DNA of 64,000 bases from Micromonospora matsumotoense (GTDB lineage: Bacteria > Actinomycetota > Actinomycetes > Mycobacteriales > Micromonosporaceae). Made by a program: the position numbers and the translations under genes. Where the stretch lies: positions 186,001 to 250,000 of the forward strand of contig NZ_FMCU01000007.1 in assembly GCF_900091525.1 (NCBI RefSeq), given 5' to 3'. Of the stretch, positions 15,876-24,096 are shown one piece after another. The notes under the pieces are model-generated. The model made no database searches. It was not told the DNA's origin and saw only the letters and a program-made list of their open reading frames with translations. Numbering within the stretch: the first letter of the stretch is position 1; each line of letters opens with the position of its first letter.

Positions 15876-17813
15876 ATGGAACTCTTCACCGAGGGCGAGC
15901 CGCTCGCCGACCCGAAGGCTCCCGACGGCCCGGTCGAGAAGCGCTGGGAGACCCGCCGCTTCGAGGCCAAGCTGGTCAACCCGGCGAACCGGCGCAAGAT
16001 GACGGTGATCGTGGTGGGCACCGGCCTGGCCGGTGGCTCCGCCGCCGCCACCCTCGCCGAGCAGGGCTACCGGGTCCGCAGCTACTGCTACCAGGACAGC
16101 CCGCGCCGGGCGCACTCGATCGCCGCGCAGGGGGGCATCAACGCCGCCAAGAACTACCGCAACGACGGCGACTCGGTGCACCGGCTCTTCTACGACACCG
16201 TCAAGGGCGGCGACTTCCGCTCCCGCGAATCGAACGTGCACCGGCTCGCCGAGGTGTCGGTCAACATCATCGACCAGTGCGTCGCCCAGGGCGTCCCGTT
16301 CGCCCGCGAGTACGGCGGACTGCTGGACACCCGCTCCTTCGGCGGCGCGCAGGTGCAGCGCACCTTCTACGCCCGGGGGCAGACCGGCCAGCAGTTGCTG
16401 CTCGGCGCGTACCAGGCCCTGGAGCGGCAGATCGGCCTGGGCAACGTGGAGATGCACACCCGGCACGAGATGCTGGAGCTGGTCGTCGTGGACGGCCACG
16501 CCCGGGGCATCGTGGTCCGGGACATGGTCACCGGTGAGATCAGCACCGAGATGGCCGACGCGGTGGTGCTCGCCTCCGGCGGCTACGGCAACGTCTTCTA
16601 CCTCTCCACCAACGCCAAGGGCTGCAACGTCACCGCCAGCTGGCGGGCGCACCGCAAGGGCGCGTACTTCGCCAACCCCTGCTACACCCAGATCCACCCG
16701 ACCTGCATCCCGGTCTCCGGCGACCACCAGTCCAAGCTGACCCTGATGAGCGAGTCGTTGCGCAACGACGGCCGGGTCTGGGTGCCGCAGCACCAGGACG
16801 ACGACCGCGCCCCCCGGGACATTCCCGAGGACGAGCGGGACTACTACCTGGAGCGGATCTACCCCTCCTTCGGCAACCTGGTCCCCCGGGACATCGCCTC
16901 CCGGGCCGCCAAGAACGTCTGCGACGAGGGGCGGGGCGTCGGCCCGACCAAACTCGGGGTCTACCTCGACTTCGCCGACGCGATCGACCGGCTCGGCCGC
17001 AAGGCCATCGAGGCCAAGTACGGCAACCTGTTCGAGATGTACGAGCGGATCACCGGCGAGGACCCGTACCAGGTGCCGATGCGGATCTATCCGGCCGTGC
17101 ACTACACGATGGGCGGGCTCTGGGTCGACTACGACCTCCAGTCGACCATCCCCGGCCTGTTCGTGATCGGCGAGGCGAACTTCTCCGACCACGGCGCGAA
17201 CCGGCTCGGCGCGTCGGCGCTGATGCAGGGCCTGGCCGACGGGTACTTCGTGCTGCCCACCACCATCGCCCACTACCTGGCGTCCGGGCCCCGGGAGAAG
17301 GTCGACGCCAGCCACCCGGCGGCGGTGCAGGCCCGGCGCGAGGTGGAGGACCGGATCGCCCGGCTGCTGGCCGTCGACGGCGACCGGACGGTGGACTCGT
17401 TCCACCGGGAGCTGGGCCAGATCATGTGGGAGCACTGCGGGATGGAGCGCTCCGAGGCCGGCCTGCGCAAGGCCATCGACGAGATCCGGGCGCTGCGCGA
17501 GCAGTTCTGGCAGCGGGTCCGGGTGCCGGGCGACGGCGAGGGGCTCAACCAGTCGTTGGAGAAGGCCGGCCGGGTCGCCGACTTCTTCGAGCTGGCCGAG
17601 CTGATGTGTGTTGACGCCCTGCACCGTGAGGAGTCCTGCGGCGGCCACTTCCGGGCCGAGCACCAGACCCCCGATGGTGAGGCGCAGCGCGACGACGACC
17701 GGTTCGCCTACGTGGCGGCCTGGGAGTACACCGGCACCGGTGAGCCGGCCGTGCTGCACAAGGAAGACCTGACCTTCGAGTACGTCCACCCCACGCAGCG
17801 GAGCTACAAGTGA
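15876..17813 (+). CDS. sdhA: succinate dehydrogenase/fumarate reductase flavoprotein subunit
   Basis: 645 residues from ATG 15876, one base after the sdhC stop. It has the FAD dinucleotide fold [13 protein letters not shown] near the N-terminus, [14 protein letters not shown] with His80 as the probable covalent FAD attachment, the substrate-site segment HPTCIP, and [11 protein letters not shown] plus [18 protein letters not shown] at the C-terminal FAD site. It oxidises succinate to fumarate at the cytoplasmic face of the membrane. The stop overlaps sdhB by 4 bases. Confidence 0.96.
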   Translation: MELFTEGEPLADPKAPDGPVEKRWETRRFEAKLVNPANRRKMTVIVVGTGLAGGSAAATLAEQGYRVRSYCYQDSPRRAHSIAAQGGINAAKNYRNDGDSVHRLFYDTVKGGDFRSRESNVHRLAEVSVNIIDQCVAQGVPFAREYGGLLDTRSFGGAQVQRTFYARGQTGQQLLLGAYQALERQIGLGNVEMHTRHEMLELVVVDGHARGIVVRDMVTGEISTEMADAVVLASGGYGNVFYLSTNAKGCNVTASWRAHRKGAYFANPCYTQIHPTCIPVSGDHQSKLTLMSESLRNDGRVWVPQHQDDDRAPRDIPEDERDYYLERIYPSFGNLVPRDIASRAAKNVCDEGRGVGPTKLGVYLDFADAIDRLGRKAIEAKYGNLFEMYERITGEDPYQVPMRIYPAVHYTMGGLWVDYDLQSTIPGLFVIGEANFSDHGANRLGASALMQGLADGYFVLPTTIAHYLASGPREKVDASHPAAVQARREVEDRIARLLAVDGDRTVDSFHRELGQIMWEHCGMERSEAGLRKAIDEIRALREQFWQRVRVPGDGEGLNQSLEKAGRVADFFELAELMCVDALHREESCGGHFRAEHQTPDGEAQRDDDRFAYVAAWEYTGTGEPAVLHKEDLTFEYVHPTQRSYK

Positions 17814-18571
17814 ACCTGACCCTGCGCATCTGGCGTCAGTCCGGCCCCCAGGACAAGGGGCGGATGGTGACCTACCCGGTCGACGACGTCTCCCCCGACA
17901 TGTCGTTCCTGGAGATGCTCGACGTGCTCAACGAGCGACTGATCCTCGCCGGGGAGGAACCGGTCGCGTTCGACCACGACTGCCGCGAGGGCATCTGCGG
18001 CATGTGCGGCCTGATGATCAACGGGGACGCGCACGGCCCCCAACGCGGCACCACCGCCTGCCAGCTGCACATGCGGCAGTTCAAAGACGGCGAGACGATC
18101 GACATCGAGCCGTGGCGGGCCCGCGCCTTCCCGGTGATCAAGGACCTGGTGGTCAACCGGAACGCCTTCGACAAGATCATCGCGGCCGGTGGCTACATCA
18201 CCGCGCCGACCGGCAGCGCCCCCGAGGCGCACGCCGCCCCGGTGGCCAAGGCCAACGCCGACGCCGCCTTCGAGTCCGCCGCCTGCATCGGCTGCGGCGC
18301 CTGCGTGGCGGCCTGCCCGAACGGCTCCGGGATGCTCTTCACCGCCGCCAAGGTCACCCAGCTCTCGCTGCTGCCACAGGGCCAGCCGGAGCGCTACACC
18401 CGGGTGATCGGCATGGTCGACGCGCACGACGAGGCCGGCTTCGGCGGCTGCACCAACGCCGGCGAGTGCACGGCGGTCTGCCCCAAGGGCATCCCGCTGA
18501 ACACCATCGGCCGGCTCAACCGGGACTACCTCACCGCCACCGCCAAGCGCGGCGACACCCCCGGCTCCTGA
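17810..18571 (+). CDS. sdhB: succinate dehydrogenase iron-sulfur subunit
   Basis: 253 residues from GTG 17810 (GTGA overlap with sdhA). The [2Fe-2S] ferredoxin domain has C58REGIC63GMC66 and C84. The C-terminal domain has [14 protein letters not shown] (from C159) and [14 protein letters not shown] for the [4Fe-4S] and [3Fe-4S]-type clusters. It transfers electrons from SdhA flavin to the SdhC haem/quinone site. It ends the operon; a 25-bp tandem repeat follows. Confidence 0.96.
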   Translation: MNLTLRIWRQSGPQDKGRMVTYPVDDVSPDMSFLEMLDVLNERLILAGEEPVAFDHDCREGICGMCGLMINGDAHGPQRGTTACQLHMRQFKDGETIDIEPWRARAFPVIKDLVVNRNAFDKIIAAGGYITAPTGSAPEAHAAPVAKANADAAFESAACIGCGACVAACPNGSGMLFTAAKVTQLSLLPQGQPERYTRVIGMVDAHDEAGFGGCTNAGECTAVCPKGIPLNTIGRLNRDYLTATAKRGDTPGS

Positions 18572-18611
18572 CCCCCCCGCTCCACCACGACCGCCGCACC
18601 CCGACCCCGGG

Positions 18612-18711
18612 GATGCGGCGGTCGCCGTCTTCCCCCGGCGCGGCGGTCGCCGTCTTCCCCCTGACGCGCGGCCGGTCTCTTCCCCCTGACGCGCGGTCGC
18701 CGTCTTCCCCC
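18612..18711. repeat. 25-bp tandem repeat, four copies
   Basis: Four units with an exact 25-base period end in TCTTCCCCC at 18636, 18661, 18686 and 18711. Unit cores read GCGGTCGCCGTCTTCCCCC with small changes in unit three. It lies between sdhB and the alcohol dehydrogenase gene, downstream of the operon. Confidence 0.8.
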
Positions 18712-18817
18712 TGGGTGTGCGGCGGGCGGTCCGGCGCGGGCAACGCGTACGCCGCCGGTTCAAGCGCCCCTGCCGGGGTAGCAGACCCGTCGACGGCACC
18801 GAGAGGGGACATCAGCG

Positions 18818-20002
18818 ATGAAGGCACTGACCTGGCACGGCAAGCGCGACGTCCGGGTGGACGAGGTCCCGGACCCCCGGATCGAAGCGCCGACGGACGC
18901 GATCGTCCGGATCACCTCAACTGCGATCTGCGGCTCCGACCTGCACCTGTACGAGGTGCTCGGGCCGTACCTGAAGCCCGGTGACATCCTCGGGCACGAG
19001 CCGATGGGCATCGTCGAGGAGGTCGGCTCCGGGGTGACCCGGCTCAAGCCCGGCGACCGGGTGGTCGTCCCGTTCAACATCGCCTGCGGGCACTGCTGGA
19101 TGTGCGAACGGCAGCTCTTCGCCCAGTGCGAGACGACCCAGGTGACCGCCGAGGGCAAGGGCGCGTCGCTGTTCGGCTACACCTCGCTCTACGGTGCGGT
19201 CCCCGGCGGCCAGGCCGAGTACCTGCGGGTCCCGCAGGCCCAGTTCGGCCCGATCACCATCCCGCAGACCGGCGCCGACGAGCGCTACCTCTATCTCAGC
19301 GACATCCTGCCCACCGCCTGGCAGGCGGTGAAGTACGCCGACACCCCGCCCGGTGGCACCCTGGCCGTGTTCGGGCTCGGCCCGGTCGGGCAGTTCTGCG
19401 CCCGGATCGGCCGGCACCTCGGGGCGGGCCGGGTGATCGGCCTGGACCTGGTGCCCGAGCGGCTGGAGATGGCCCGTCGGCACGGCATCGAGACGCTCGA
19501 CGTCAGCCAGCTCGACGACGTCCCCGGCGCGCTGGTCGACCTGGTCGACGGGCGCGGCCCGGACGCGGTGATCGACGCGGTCGGGATGGAGGCGCACGGC
19601 TCCACCAGCGGCAAGCTGGCCCAGCACGCCGCCGGGCTGCTGCCGGACAAGCTGGCCGAGAAAGTGATCGACAAGGCCGGTGTGGACCGGTTGACCGTGC
19701 TGAAGGCCGCCCTCAAGGCGGTGCGGCGCGGCGGCACCGTCTCGATCTCCGGGGTCTACGGCGGTGAGGTGGACCCGATGCCGCTGATGGAGATGTTCGA
19801 CCGGGGAATCCAACTACGGATGGGCCAGTGCCACGTGCGGCGGTGGACCGACGAGATCCTGCCGCTGCTGTCCGGCGACGACGACCCGCTGGGCGTGGAG
19901 GACCTGCGGACCCACCGGATGCCGCTGGTCGACGCGCCGAAGGCGTACGAGATGTTCCAGAAGAAGGAGGACGGCTGCGTCAAGGTCGTGCTCGCTCCGT
20001 GA
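18818..20002 (+). CDS. zinc-dependent alcohol dehydrogenase (MDR family), formaldehyde-dehydrogenase-like
   Basis: 394 residues, starting ATG 18818 with GAGAGGGG about 11 bases upstream. The catalytic zinc motifs are ICGSDLHLY (Cys38) and GHEPMGIVEEVG; the structural-zinc loop is CGHCWMCERQLFAQC; the NAD-binding fold is VFGLGPVGQF near residue 188. The extended length and the insert after the Rossmann fold match the glutathione-independent formaldehyde-dehydrogenase-like branch rather than simple ADHs. It oxidises an alcohol or aldehyde with NAD(P). It appears to be monocistronic. Confidence 0.9.
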   Translation: MKALTWHGKRDVRVDEVPDPRIEAPTDAIVRITSTAICGSDLHLYEVLGPYLKPGDILGHEPMGIVEEVGSGVTRLKPGDRVVVPFNIACGHCWMCERQLFAQCETTQVTAEGKGASLFGYTSLYGAVPGGQAEYLRVPQAQFGPITIPQTGADERYLYLSDILPTAWQAVKYADTPPGGTLAVFGLGPVGQFCARIGRHLGAGRVIGLDLVPERLEMARRHGIETLDVSQLDDVPGALVDLVDGRGPDAVIDAVGMEAHGSTSGKLAQHAAGLLPDKLAEKVIDKAGVDRLTVLKAALKAVRRGGTVSISGVYGGEVDPMPLMEMFDRGIQLRMGQCHVRRWTDEILPLLSGDDDPLGVEDLRTHRMPLVDAPKAYEMFQKKEDGCVKVVLAP

Positions 20003-20086
20003 GTCGGGTGGGTGCCCCACGGACAGGTCCGCTCACCTAGAGTGGTGACCCGGAGACGGCACCGGGTATCGCTCGACGGGAGAGAC

Positions 20087-21106
20087 GTGACCAGCAGGGT
20101 GAACCGCAGGACCGCGCTGGGACTCGGCACGGCGGCCACGGCCGGGGCGGTGCTCGGCGGCGCACCGGCACCGGCCGCCGCCCGCCCCGGCAAGTCCGCT
20201 GCCGCCGCCGCGAGCCCCGAACTCGTCGCCCCGAGGATCGCCGCGGCCTTCCAGCGGGAGAAGGCGCTGACCGGGGGCAACTGGCAGGTCCACCTCAGCC
20301 TGGAGAACGGTGCCACCCCGTTGGTCGCGGTGTCCGAGTCCGCCGACCGGCGGGTCGAGGCGTACAGCGTCAACAAGATCGCGGTGGCCGTCGCGGTGCT
20401 CGACAGGATCGACCGGGGGCTGCTCACCCTCGACCAGCGGGTCGAGGTGGCCGCCTCGACCGTGGTGCCCGGCGGGGACGGCATCTTCGTCCTGGACACC
20501 GCCTACCCCAGTGCGGTGACCGTGGGGCACGTGCTGGCCAACCTGCTCACCGTCTCCGACGACACCGCCTCGCGGCTCTGCGGCCTGGTCTGCCCCGCCG
20601 CCGAGATCAACCGCACCCTGGTCGCCAAGGGTTTCCCCAACACCCAGGTGCAGCCGCTGTCCGAACCCCACCGCTTCTATCTCGGCACCAGCACCGCCCG
20701 GGAGATGCACGCGCTGCTGCGCGCCCTGGTCGCCGGCACGCTGCTCTCGCCGTCGTCGACCGCCCTCGTACTCAAGCTGCTGCGCGCCCCGGTCGCCTTC
20801 ACCGACGGCATCCGGCGCACCATGTCCTCGGCGGAACGGGCCCGGGTGGCCACCAAGGCGGGCTGGTTCGTCGACGCCCGGCACGAGGCCGGTGTGGTGT
20901 TCGACACCACCGGGGCGGCCGTGCTGACCTATGTGCTCTTCGCTGACGGCCAGGCCGACCGGGACAACTTCGGCGCCACCCACCCGGTGGTGCAGGCCCG
21001 GGCCCGACTCGGCCGGTTCTTCCTGGACGCCACCGCGCAGCTCAGGGGCACCGCCGACGCGCCCCGGCACCGGGTGGCCCGGCAGCGGCCCAGCAACGGC
21101 GGCTGA
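20087..21106 (+). CDS. exported serine hydrolase, class A beta-lactamase-like
   Basis: 339 residues from GTG 20087 (GGGAGAG upstream). The N-terminus VNRRTALGLGTAATAGAVLGG is a Tat-type twin-Arg signal with an AxA cleavage region (PAAAR). The active-site Ser-x-x-Lys is S94-V-N-K97; SDDTA takes the place of SDN, and KAG follows in the KTG position. The typical omega-loop Glu motif is not evident, so hydrolysis of beta-lactams is doubtful; a DD-peptidase or esterase-like role in the wall is equally likely. It is probably transcribed alone, 84 bases after the dehydrogenase. Confidence 0.82.
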   Translation: MTSRVNRRTALGLGTAATAGAVLGGAPAPAAARPGKSAAAAASPELVAPRIAAAFQREKALTGGNWQVHLSLENGATPLVAVSESADRRVEAYSVNKIAVAVAVLDRIDRGLLTLDQRVEVAASTVVPGGDGIFVLDTAYPSAVTVGHVLANLLTVSDDTASRLCGLVCPAAEINRTLVAKGFPNTQVQPLSEPHRFYLGTSTAREMHALLRALVAGTLLSPSSTALVLKLLRAPVAFTDGIRRTMSSAERARVATKAGWFVDARHEAGVVFDTTGAAVLTYVLFADGQADRDNFGATHPVVQARARLGRFFLDATAQLRGTADAPRHRVARQRPSNGG

Positions 21107-21284
21107 CCACCCCGACGTCCACCCCTCCCCCCGCCCGACGACCGGGCCGGTCACCCCGACCGGGACCGGCCCCCGCCGCCGCCCTCCGTCCGCCCCGCAG
21201 CCGGACGGACCGTGCGGCGGCGTGGGCGCAACGGGCCGGTGATGGCTACCGTGTACTGCGGGGACACCGGCGAGGGGGACACGG

Positions 21285-22430
21285 ATGCGGCAACCAGCGG
21301 AACGCACGGTCGAGCGGACGCGCGGCGGACGACTGTGGCAGGTGGCGGGGTTGGCCGCGATCGCCGGCCTGGCCTGGACGGCGCGGGACGTGCCCGCGGC
21401 GCTGGGCGGCCGACTGACCGGCGCACGTGCGCAACGGGCCGCCCGCTCGGCGCAGTTCCGCGACGGGACCTTCCACAACCGGGTCGCCATCCGCACCATG
21501 CCCGGCGGCGACTCCGGCCGCAACCTGCTCCGGGAGCTGCTCTTCGGCCAGCAGCGTCGCCGCCCCACCGCCCCGGTCCCGCTGGTGCGGCCCGCCCCGG
21601 CCCCGACGACCGACGTCGACCGGGAGCTGAACATCGTCTGGTACGGCCACGCCTCGACGCTGATCGAGATCGAGGGGCACCGGGTCCTGATCGACCCGGT
21701 GTGGAGCGACCGCTGTTCGCCGTCTGCGGCGGTGGGCCCGAAGCGGCTGCACGAGCCGCCGGTACGCCTCGACGAGGTGCCCGCCGTCGACGCGATCCTG
21801 ATCTCCCACGACCACTACGACCACCTCGACATGGCCACCGTCCGGGAGCTGGCCCGCCGGCAGTCGGCGCCGTTCCTGGTGCCGCTCGGCGTCGGCGCGC
21901 ACCTCGACCGGTGGGGGGTGCCGGCCGACCGGATCATCGAGCTGGACTGGTCGCAGGGGCACCGGGTCGGCGGCCTGGAGATCACCGCCACCGCCGCCCA
22001 GCACTTCTCCGGCCGGGGGCTGCGGCGGGACGGCACGCTGTGGAGTTCGTGGGTGGTCGCCGGGGCGCACCGGAAGGTCTTCTACACCGGCGACTCGGGC
22101 TACTTCGACGGGTACGCCGAGATCGGTGCCACGCACGGGCCGTTCGACGCGACGCTGATGCAGATCGGCGCGTACGACCGGGCCTGGCCGGGCATCCACA
22201 TGTTCCCGGAGGAGGCGGTCGCCGCCCACCTCGACCTGCGCGGTGACCTTCTCGTCCCGGTGCACTGGGCGACGTTCAACCTGGCCCTGCACGACTGGTC
22301 CGAGCCGGTGGACCGGCTCTGGGCCGAGGCCAAGGCGCGCGGCGTGCGGCTGGCGGTGCCCCGTCCCGGCGAGCGGGTGGTGGCCGACGACCCGCCGGCG
22401 GTCGACGGCTGGTGGCAGACGATCGCCTGA
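21285..22430 (+). CDS. NAPE-PLD-like metallo-beta-lactamase fold hydrolase
   Basis: 381 residues from ATG 21285. One N-terminal hydrophobic helix (LWQVAGLAAIAGLAWTA) suggests membrane attachment. It is followed by VWYGHASTLIEIEGHRVLIDPVW and the zinc motif SHDHYDHLD, then TAAQHFSGRG, FYTGDSGYFDG and VPVHWATFNLALH. This is the order of the NAPE-PLD/UlaG-like branch, which hydrolyse phosphodiesters. The precise substrate is unknown. It converges on dgt with a 22-base gap. Confidence 0.88.
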   Translation: MRQPAERTVERTRGGRLWQVAGLAAIAGLAWTARDVPAALGGRLTGARAQRAARSAQFRDGTFHNRVAIRTMPGGDSGRNLLRELLFGQQRRRPTAPVPLVRPAPAPTTDVDRELNIVWYGHASTLIEIEGHRVLIDPVWSDRCSPSAAVGPKRLHEPPVRLDEVPAVDAILISHDHYDHLDMATVRELARRQSAPFLVPLGVGAHLDRWGVPADRIIELDWSQGHRVGGLEITATAAQHFSGRGLRRDGTLWSSWVVAGAHRKVFYTGDSGYFDGYAEIGATHGPFDATLMQIGAYDRAWPGIHMFPEEAVAAHLDLRGDLLVPVHWATFNLALHDWSEPVDRLWAEAKARGVRLAVPRPGERVVADDPPAVDGWWQTIA

Positions 22431-22452
22431 CCGGCGGCCCCCGGGTTGCCGC

Positions 22453-23973
22453 TCACAGCACGAAGGCGTCGGTCCACAGCGCCCCGGAGCGGCCGGACAG
22501 GACGTCCAGCATCGCCACCGCCTGACCGTCGGTGAGCTGGGCGACGAAGTCGACGATGGCCCGGCCCCGGGCCCGCCCGATCCGGTCCGGGGTACGCGGG
22601 TGCAGCTCCGCCTCGGCCAGCTCCACCAGGTCGGGCAGCCGGCGGGGCAGCCGCGACTCCTCCTCGGGGTCGAGCAGCCACTGCCAGAGCGCGTCGACCA
22701 GGGTGTCCAGCAGTCGGGCCTGACCCCGCTGGTGCAGGGCCAGGTCGGGGCGGGCCAGCACGAAGCGGTGGTGGACGAACTTGAGCACCTGCACCTCGTG
22801 CCACTGCGCCTGGGCCAGCAACACGTGGCCGGAGCGTACGTGCGGGGAAGCGGTCACCGTGATCGCGTCGACCAGCCGGGTGGTCCACCGGGCCGAGAAC
22901 CGGGCCACGTACTGCTCCGCCTCGATCGAACCGTCGAAGGGCAGCGCCAATAGCCCGTCCACCAACTCCTCACGGACGTGCTCGACGGCGGCGGCGAACG
23001 CGTCGTCGTCGGCGATCCAGGCGTCCTTGCGGTGCAGCTGCCGGCGCAGCGCCTCGATCGCCGAGCCGGGACGGCGGGCGGCACCGGCCAACGCCGGGTC
23101 GGTGACCGCGCGCAGGTGCCCGCCCTCGCGCTGCCAGGCCATCAGCTCGGCGGCGACGGCGCCCTGCTGGAGCACCCCCACCCGATAGAAGTCCTCCACG
23201 TCGTGGATGGCGTACGCGATGTCGTCGGCGGTGTCCATCACCGACGCCTCGACGGTCTGCTGCCACTCGGCGATCCGCCCGGCGAACGGCGCGCGGGCCT
23301 GCCGCAGGTCGGCGAGCTCGGTACCGTACGCGCCGAACTTCACCGAGCCGCTGTCCGGGTCGTCCGGCGGGGCGGCGGCACCACGGGGGGCGGGACGCAG
23401 GTGCCGGGGGTGCGGGTCGGGGTGGTCCAGCCGGGTCCACGGGTATTTCAGCATCGCCGCCCGGACGGCGGCGGTCAGGTCGAGACCGGTGGTGGCGGCC
23501 CCCCGGATCTCGGTGCTGGTGACGATCCGGTACGACTGGGCGTTGCCCTCGAACCCGTCGGCCAGCCCCAGCCGCTGCCGGGCCAGCCGGTCCAGCACCC
23601 GCTCCCCCAGGTGCCCGAACGGCGGGTGACCGAGGTCGTGGGCGAGGGCGGCGGCCTCCACCACGTCCGGGTCGCAGCCGCCCAGCTTGTCCAGCAGGTC
23701 CCGCTGGGTCGGATCGGCGGTCAACCGCTCGGCGATCGCCCTGGCCACCTGGGCCACCTTGAGACTGTGGGTGAGCCGGTTGTGCACCAGCAGCCCGGAG
23801 CCGACCGGGCTGATCACCTGGGTCACCCCGCCGAGCCGGGCGAAGAAGGGTGAGGCGACGATCCGGTCCCGGTCGGCCCGGAACGGGCTCGCGGCGAGGT
23901 CACCGAGGGCTCGGGCGCTGCCGCCGAAGAGCCGGCGGGCACGCCGATCCGCAGGTTGTTCCATGATCGCCAC
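22453..23973 (-). CDS. dgt: deoxyguanosinetriphosphate triphosphohydrolase-like protein (HD domain)
   Basis: 506 residues from GTG 23973 (ATG 23964 is equally possible). The HD-domain metal ligands are HNRLTHSLKVAQVAR and ALAHDLGHPPFGHLGE, with DTADDIAYAIHDVEDF further on, as in dGTPases, which convert dNTPs to deoxynucleoside and tripolyphosphate. The full length with C-terminal helical domain is typical of actinobacterial members. It regulates dNTP pools. Divergent from tex. Confidence 0.92.
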   Translation of the reverse strand: MAIMEQPADRRARRLFGGSARALGDLAASPFRADRDRIVASPFFARLGGVTQVISPVGSGLLVHNRLTHSLKVAQVARAIAERLTADPTQRDLLDKLGGCDPDVVEAAALAHDLGHPPFGHLGERVLDRLARQRLGLADGFEGNAQSYRIVTSTEIRGAATTGLDLTAAVRAAMLKYPWTRLDHPDPHPRHLRPAPRGAAAPPDDPDSGSVKFGAYGTELADLRQARAPFAGRIAEWQQTVEASVMDTADDIAYAIHDVEDFYRVGVLQQGAVAAELMAWQREGGHLRAVTDPALAGAARRPGSAIEALRRQLHRKDAWIADDDAFAAAVEHVREELVDGLLALPFDGSIEAEQYVARFSARWTTRLVDAITVTASPHVRSGHVLLAQAQWHEVQVLKFVHHRFVLARPDLALHQRGQARLLDTLVDALWQWLLDPEEESRLPRRLPDLVELAEAELHPRTPDRIGRARGRAIVDFVAQLTDGQAVAMLDVLSGRSGALWTDAFVL

Positions 23974-24096
23974 GCTAGCGCAGCGGACCGACCGGCCGCG
24001 GCGGCTCGCACCGGGTCACCGGCGGGGGTGGCGCGCGGCGTCGGGGGTGGGCGGCAGAATGCACCAGGGAACCCGAAACGAAGGCGGATCAACATC

